Shown here piece after piece: positions 57,897 to 64,000 of a stretch of DNA of 64,000 nucleotides; positions within the stretch are counted from its first letter, which is position 1; each line of letters starts with the position of its first letter. Source of the stretch: Arctopsyche grandis (Eukaryota; Arthropoda; Insecta; Trichoptera; Hydropsychidae); contig NC_135365.1 in the NCBI RefSeq assembly GCF_051622035.1, positions 13,186,001-13,250,000 on the forward strand. Direction: 5' to 3'. The notes beneath the pieces are model-generated. The model made no database searches, was not told where the DNA came from, and saw nothing but the letters and a program-made list of their open reading frames with translations. The position numbers were made by a program, and so were the translations under genes.

Positions 57897-57990
57897 GATG
57901 GATGAGAGTTGAGCAATACAGAGACGAATGGAAGCGTGTTGGAGAAGCTTCTATCGAGCAGTGGATGGTGAATGGCTCTAAATGATGAGA
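57897..57990 (+). pseudogene. RTE-type retrotransposon C-terminal fragment
   Basis: The frame ending at TGA 57981-57983 reads EQYRDEWKRVGEASIEQWMV then NGSK. W-KRVGEAFIQQWMVNG is the characteristic C-terminus of RTE-clade (BovB-like) reverse transcriptases in arthropods. The ATGATGAGATGA that follows fits their short-repeat 3' tails. Only the last 25 or so codons remain. Confidence 0.75.
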
Positions 57991-57999
57991 TGATTTCAG

Positions 58000-59254
58000 T
58001 ATCTATTGCTATCCAGAAGATAATCTTTTCAATAAAATTTGATAAAAACTGCTTATTTAAAAAAAAAATTCCAATTACATATATGTATGTAGATCCTTCG
58101 GCTTCTGGGCTTCATTTACTAACTAATTATGTATAGTAAAATGAGTTGAATATGTATGTATGTAATATTTTTGGAACTTCAAACGTCAATTGCTTCCGTT
58201 ACTTACTACTAAATGGAATGCGGTCAATTTGTTCAAATTCAAGAGCTAAATTTTCAATATTCGAGGTAAATGTTCAATGAAAGTCGAAAGCAAAGGGTAT
58301 CCATTCGCACTTAAATGAAAAATTTAGGACAAGTAGGACATCTCCTGTTTATAGTGAAAGCTTCAAAGAACCTTCACCCGATATCAACTCCGTTTGTGTA
58401 CAACACACATTTTAATATTCAATTTCGTATTATACAACACTTGCTCCACAAAGGAAAATTTTATCGGAATTGAAAGGGTTAAGCAATTCACGCATCTGTG
58501 CGTTACAAAATACGAAAGGCCGAAGAACTCTAGCAGAAGTTTACTCTAAGTGGCACGAAGATCGATATACGTGCTCTAAATTAGTAGAAAAGGGTAACCG
58601 ATTACTCGTGTGCGAGTATAATACAATACGGGACGAGAATATCATTAGGCGATTAGTTTTTTTTGGAACTTCCTAGGGCTGAAATATCGACTTTTCGCGA
58701 AGTAATCAGGGCCACATAGGTAGTTAGGGCAGTGACATTCGCAATGCAGCACGCACGACGAACTTTTACGGTTTTAGGTTCTGCTGATTTGCAGGGTTTC
58801 GAGCTTCCGTCAGTGCTAGTAGTCACGCGAGCCAGTCGACTTGTAAGGGTCGGATTAGGGCCCTAGGTCGTGATTGAAACTTTACTGTGAGGGCTTTTCC
58901 TGGTCATCATCGTATTCGCTTGATTGAGTGGTGGAAAATTGCTTGCGTGATTTTGGACATGATTACCCTACGTTCTTTTCCCTATGCTGTTATATAATAT
59001 ATTTTTTTACGTCAACACTTTTGATTTATTATAAGTTGGTCAAGACTGTTTCGGAGGAGGAGAAGTCATTGAGAACAAAAGTTGAACTATGGTCTGATTA
59101 GGTTAAGTATATATTTTTTACTAAATTAGATTATACATATCTATGTATAATACTATAGTTTACATATTGAATATCAGCATTCTTTGCTTTCCAATTTATT
59201 AATTTGAACATCATTTTTGTATTTTCTTTGTCTACATAGATACATGCATACATA

Positions 59255-59293
<39 letters not shown>

Positions 59294-60830
59294 GCTTTCG
59301 AATCACTGCTACCTTAGCTTTTCCCTAACACATGACTCGTGTTCTTCTTTTGATCCCCTTTCATCTATGCGTACATTTTTCTATTTTCTTGAGTAAACTG
59401 AATTTTATTTAATACTAGTTGAATTACCTGGCGTTGCGAGAGCGGGTGAAAGTCGAAAGAAAAACATGGAAAATGGGACTTTTTCAGATTTTTTTTGTTC
59501 AATGTAAGCTACCATGTATGTACATACATACATACATACATAAATATGTATATATGTGATGTTACTTTTACCGTGCCGCTATTAATCAAATTAAAATTAA
59601 TTCATGAATCGTATATGGAAATAATAAAATCATAAAAAAGATAAGATAATATAAACAATGCCATAATATAAACATTGACTTTATCAAATTAACTATATGT
59701 ATAAACCGTACCTAAAGTACGAGAGTCAGTCATAACCAAAGATCGACGTTGGGACGATGCTTTTTGCACAAAAAATTGTCAGTTACTATTGTCAACATTA
59801 ACTACATTAATGCAGCAGTCTATTGTTATTTAAAAATCATCAAGCTAACGCCCAAGTCTAGTCATAACATCTGATTCAACGAGTCAAGTCAGTTATTTAT
59901 AAGAATTGAGTTTTAATTCAGAAGCTCTGACTTCCTTATAAGAAGTCAGAGCATCAGACTAAATAAATGCAGTGCGAGCGAAAGCTCTTAATTTCTAAGT
60001 TTTAAGTTCTGTGCTTCTCTTAAGTTCATCTTCCCAATATTAAGTTCGACTTTCAAGATTGAGTTCAAAAGTGCGTTTCAAATATATTTGTGTTAAAAGA
60101 ATTCCTTTAATTATAACTTGTATCAGAACTTTAAAATATAATTAAATAAAAATAAAGTAATATTGATTGGGATTTTGACCAAATCTTATCATTATAATCA
60201 TATTTTAAAAATGAAAAACTACCCTGGAACGTGAAATGGAACGTATAGAAAACTAAATTTGTCAAAACTATAGATTTGTACAGAGGAAAAATAAGCAAAA
60301 CAAACAAACATTCAGTTCTAATATTATATTACAATAGGATTCTTGGATGATTTATGACACAGTGCATTCGTGGTATATTACATAGTTTTGAGGAATAAAT
60401 TCAAGAACTCCTTTCCAATTTCACACTCCTGCTTCTTTGTATGGAATTATAAACAAAATATCTTCTTTTTCTCATGCTCAATTCAGGCGTCAATTCAAAG
60501 TAGCTGAGTTTTATGTGTTTAATTATTTTTAATAATACTCTGTTATTATTAATTATTTTTTAATAATACTCTGTTGTTATTATTAATCTCTAATTATTTA
60601 ATAATGTATTAATTTTTTGTAAGACAGTGTCGTTTTTCACTCGTTCAGTCCAGGAAATGCGGAGCATTCTTCGATAGCACCAAAGCTCAAATGCTTAAAT
60701 TCTTTTCGTGGTTATCACTTTTAATGTCCACGATTCAAATATAACATTAAAAAAAAAAACCAACATATTTTTAAGTTGCCTGTTACAAAGCATTCTCCTG
60801 CTTTTTATGAACTGCTATTGCAATACGGAT
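58000..60830. other. Intergenic DNA without a supported gene
   Basis: 58440-58960 is GC-richer, with a 68-codon frame (58470-58676) containing GRRTLAEVYSKWHEDRYTC that I do not recognise. It may be an old retroelement fragment. 59258-59291 is a (TA)n tract. The rest is AT-rich and unremarkable. Confidence 0.35.
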
Positions 60831-60834
60831 TTTT

Positions 60835-60965
60835 ACATCTCACTAGAGTCTGTCTGGTTGTTCAGCAACTCGTGTAAGTACCGGAACTCCTGGATCTGCT
60901 CCAACTGCTGGTCTCCTAGATGTACATAGTTGCGTGTCACATCTCGTAGTTTCACGGGTGATAAT
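60835..60965 (-). pseudogene. Reverse-transcriptase fragment (RTE/related non-LTR)
   Basis: On the minus strand one frame reads YVHLGDQQLEQIQEFRYLHE then LLNNQTDSSEM. The pattern LEQ-QEFRYLGSLI-N-G is the thumb-region motif shared by RTE and similar non-LTR reverse transcriptases; here the glycine after YL is changed. There is no continuation on either side. Confidence 0.5.
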
Positions 60966-61095
60966 CGTTAAATTCTTCTTTTTGATGTTGATTATATGTA
61001 GTAACTTCTGAGGATCTACCATTGATTCCGACAGTGGTACAGAACAATATAATTTATTATAAATATAAATAATTTTCAAGCCCCACAAGTCATTA

Positions 61096-61505
61096 GCCAG
61101 CAGCGTGGCTCAGTGATTGCGTTGATACAAGGTACCGAGAGGTCACCGGGATCAATCCCCTTAGCCAACCTCGATTAAAAATAATTAATTCCGAGTATAA
61201 TCTTAAATGCTGCTGGTCAGGCTTGGATATTTGTGACTCGAAGTCGATCGTTTCCTATCAGAGTTTGCCATTTTATCTGATTTCATTGTTTAAACGGTTC
61301 CTCCAAAAAATTGGCAAAAAACCATGCTACACACTATGTCACCACTATTTGAATATGATTTCAAAAAATTATTTTCAATAGATCTAACAGAGATGTCACG
61401 CTAATGCTTATATATAGTATTTGTATTATGCATATATGTCTGGTCACAGAGACACATTAGAGTATTCTGTAATATCCCCGTGGCAAAAATGTGTAAAAAT
61501 AAATA
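61096..61505 (+). mobile_element. tRNA-derived SINE (AGCAGCGTGGCTCAGTGA family)
   Basis: Box A TGGCTCAGTGA (61106-61116) and box B GGATCAATCC (61148-61157) are followed by the GGTCAGGCTTGGATATTTGT body, CTATGTCACCACTATTTGA, and an AAATAAATAAATAAA tail at 61495. It is the best complete member of the family in the window. Confidence 0.75.
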
Positions 61506-61929
61506 AATAAATTTTACAGTATTGTTTTTAAGTCAATTAATTGGAATAAACCTTTTTGTGAATCAAACTATATTATGCTGTATACAGCATCAGAGTACAT
61601 ATGGTCAGAAGTCAAGTCAAAGTCAAAGTATAAAATCAGACCTGTAGGTCTGATTTTTTCCCTTATCTCGTGCATTGTACATATGTACATATATTGCATG
61701 TAGCATACTTAAACTTAAATAATATATGCTCGTAAGGAAATCTGTGGATCAGGTTTATATCTGAAGTTGGTACGGTAGATATCTCACCTTCGAGTGTGGG
61801 AAATATTTTATGTGTTATATCGCGCAGGAGTCGTAAAAAGCTTAGTGGTCGGAGCCAGGGGTCGACACACATAACCACATACATATGTATGTACATACGT
61901 ATATGTATACATTTATTCCAGAGTCTGGA

Positions 61930-62400
61930 AATATTGTTTAGTGCGTGTCGGGCCTCCCACGGGAATTAATCAACGTGGCGAACTTTGTCTTTGAAGTGTT
62001 AGACAAACATTCGTTCTGCGACACCCTCGCGGAAGAATAATTCATTTAATAAAAGCACTCTGCTCTCGAGTTTCGTCGTAACGATTATGCGCGAAAACTT
62101 CATTCGTCGCCCAAGGAGAACTTAAAAAGAATAACAAAAAAAAAGAACACACGGCTAATAAATAAAATAAGCTCATCGGTGCCCGCGCTCGTCTCGGACA
62201 TTATGCGAGAATTTCGCATTGAATAATAAAAAAAAAACAAAACCACTCGAGCGGAGTCGTAATCTATGTATGCACGAAATGGGAAATTCAAAAACAAAAA
62301 AAAAGAAGTAACGGATGAAAAGTGCGTTTTGAGCGACGATAAAAATGCTAATCGAGCACACGGTTCAGGTTGTGTAATCGTCGTTTAATTTGAATGTAAA
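61930..62400. other. Unassigned GC-richer island
   Basis: A CpG-containing block (CGTGTCGGGCCTCCCACGGG, TTTCGTCGTAACGATTATGC) with no open frame worth calling and no repeat copy elsewhere in the window. It could be a leader exon, a promoter or an unrecognised old element. Confidence 0.3.
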
Positions 62401-62630
62401 TATGAGGTTGACTTTTATATGCGTGCGCTAAGTACATATGTATATGTGTTATATTTTCGTAAAGGGTGTGCAACAATCGTGGAATGTTCTAAGGTAATTT
62501 TTATGATTTAATGACACGACATAAAGCTGATTATACATATTAATTTCGACTATCAGAAACTACATAAAATACATATACAGAGAGCTTGAGCATTCTTAAT
62601 GATTTTTCAGCATTCATAAATTATCATCAT

Positions 62631-62790
62631 CATCTACTATAAATTATCATAATCATTCACCATCCACTGCTGGATGAAGGCTTTCCCAACACGCTCTCTG
62701 TTTTTCGCAACTCTCATCCCTCTGTATCCACACATTTTCATAATTTCGTCTACTGATCTTCTCTGCGGTTTTCCCTTTACCATTTCCTTG
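62631..62790 (-). pseudogene. RTE-type retrotransposon C-terminal fragment
   Basis: The minus-strand frame reads GKPQRRSVDEIMKMCGYRG, MRVAKNRERVGKAFIQQWMV, ND..L and stop. It carries the RTE C-terminal signature (RWVDEI, W-RVA-NR, VGEAFIQQWMVNG), in one frame over about 50 codons, with an ATGATGATG-like tail beyond. It is a 5'-truncated copy. Confidence 0.8.
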
Positions 62791-63601
62791 TCGATTTTTC
62801 CCAGAAAAAAAAATGTTAGCTCCCAAATATATTTTGTATTGTTATTTGTCTTGCTTTGTTTCGTAGAATAAACGAGTATTTGTAAAACTCGTTTATCCTA
62901 CGAAACAAATTGTTGAATAGGATAGGACAATACACAGGATAGGTTAATACACCCACCCCCCCTAGAAAGTCATTCATTACATTACCCCCCCTCTGGGAAA
63001 AGCTGAAATGAAGCCCCTGGTCATCACTGGAAAAACACATTGATCGAAGATCTTTTTCTTCAGGCAAAGTGGCAATTTTTGATTTAAAAACCGCATTCAT
63101 TTGTCCAAATGCACTCCATCCGAATTTCATACGTCTCTTTATTTATCCTTCTTTACTACCGGACATGTCAATTATTTGGCACAAATATAAATAATTATTT
63201 ACTACTTCTAATATTTTATCATATATTAAAATGCTATCAGGCATGAAATAAATATTGAATATCTAATATATAATTTCGAAAGCGACTTTGTATGTATGTT
63301 TGTGTGTTTGGTTCGTAGAATCCGTGACGTTGAATTTAATAAAAAAGCAAATGAATATTCAATTACATTTAAATAAAATAAAACTATTAAAACAAATGTC
63401 ATCAAATATTTACTATTAGATTAGCCATGTTTTAGTGGGTAAAACCACTAGTTAAAATCTATGTAGTTGACAATATTGTACCGTGGACATGTGGAGGTGG
63501 TTTTCATAGATCGAAGTGAAAAACGAAATGAGTGTGTATAAATAAACGAATAAAATTTTAATAAAATTTACCTATATAATAGTGATTACATTATTATGCA
63601 T

Positions 63602-63720
<119 letters not shown>

Positions 63721-63761
63721 AATGGTTAACAATGCCACGATTTTTTTAAATTGAACATGTC

Positions 63762-64000
63762 CATACACTTGCCTTTACAGATCGCTCCAAAGCGACGAGT
63801 GTAAAGATACAATACAATAATAAAAGCATTTTATACGATGCGAAATCATACAAACATCATCCACAGTGACATATAAGTAAAAAAAATTGCAGAATTTATG
63901 TATAGAAATTGGCAAACCTCAAGACACTGAATAACTTGAGATTCGCAAGAGAGATTGGAAAGGAGATGCCAATTTACAAAAACCGTTTCAATGAAAATCA
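63762..64000 (-). mobile_element. SINE 3' part, continuing past the window end
   Basis: GCCTTTACAGATCGCTCCAA then AGCGACGAGTGT, CATCCACAGTGACAT, AACTTGAGATTCGCAAGAGA and AACCGTTTCAATGAAAATCA follow the order of the copy at 51436-51990. The tRNA-like head should lie just outside the window. Confidence 0.65.

Noticed and set aside
58470-58676. 68-codon frame MKGLSNSRIC..
   Set aside because: It has a somewhat protein-like composition but no recognised family, neighbours or splice signals; noted as an unassigned island only.

Overview
The window is insect nuclear DNA. It is AT-rich, with long (TA)n arrays and 'ACATATGTA' motifs. Its split genes have GT-AG introns and encode arthropod families: a kinase-bearing Tube/IRAK4 homologue, Abi, and a pH-sensitive-type chloride channel. 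RTE-type retrotransposon tails, tRNA-derived SINEs, piggyBac relics and many palindromic MITEs fill the rest. The intact kinase in the Tube homologue argues against Drosophila-like flies, whose Tube has lost it. I cannot name the order from sequence alone.

Layout. 1-2669 (-): TMEM181, ten coding exons, 3' end outside the window. 2.7-5.8 kb: nested foldback elements. 5873-7424 (+): TTI2, a PIKK chaperone cofactor, complete in five exons. It is tail-to-tail with 7530-10399 (-), a Tube-like kinase with death domain, Tube-like octapeptides and kinase domain, complete in four exons. 10.7-13.5 kb: a short MITE, two LTR-like repeats and an element with inverted termini. 13.8-18.98 kb (+): Abi, with a likely 5' leader and eight coding exons, one intron apparently GC-AG. 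19-27.6 kb: Abi 3' flank, then MITEs and microsatellites. 27667-45887 (-): a pHCl-type Cys-loop chloride channel in eleven coding exons, with a 153-bp duplicate of the TM1-TM2 exon, a 75-bp candidate cassette exon and a GC-rich candidate exon in intron 2. 46-64 kb: no confident host gene; nested DNA transposons, SINEs, RTE 3' ends and several unexplained GC-richer islands.

Every assembled gene keeps one open frame through all joins: TTI2 420 aa, Tube-like kinase 615 aa, Abi 446 aa, channel 473 aa. The host genes look like unrelated neighbours (membrane protein, PIKK assembly, Toll signalling, actin regulation, ion channel). The liveliest part is the transposon fraction: a family of modular foldback elements with interchangeable arms packed with short repeats, several bounded by 9-11 bp target duplications, and a piggyBac relic inside a palindrome whose other arm preserves the empty site.
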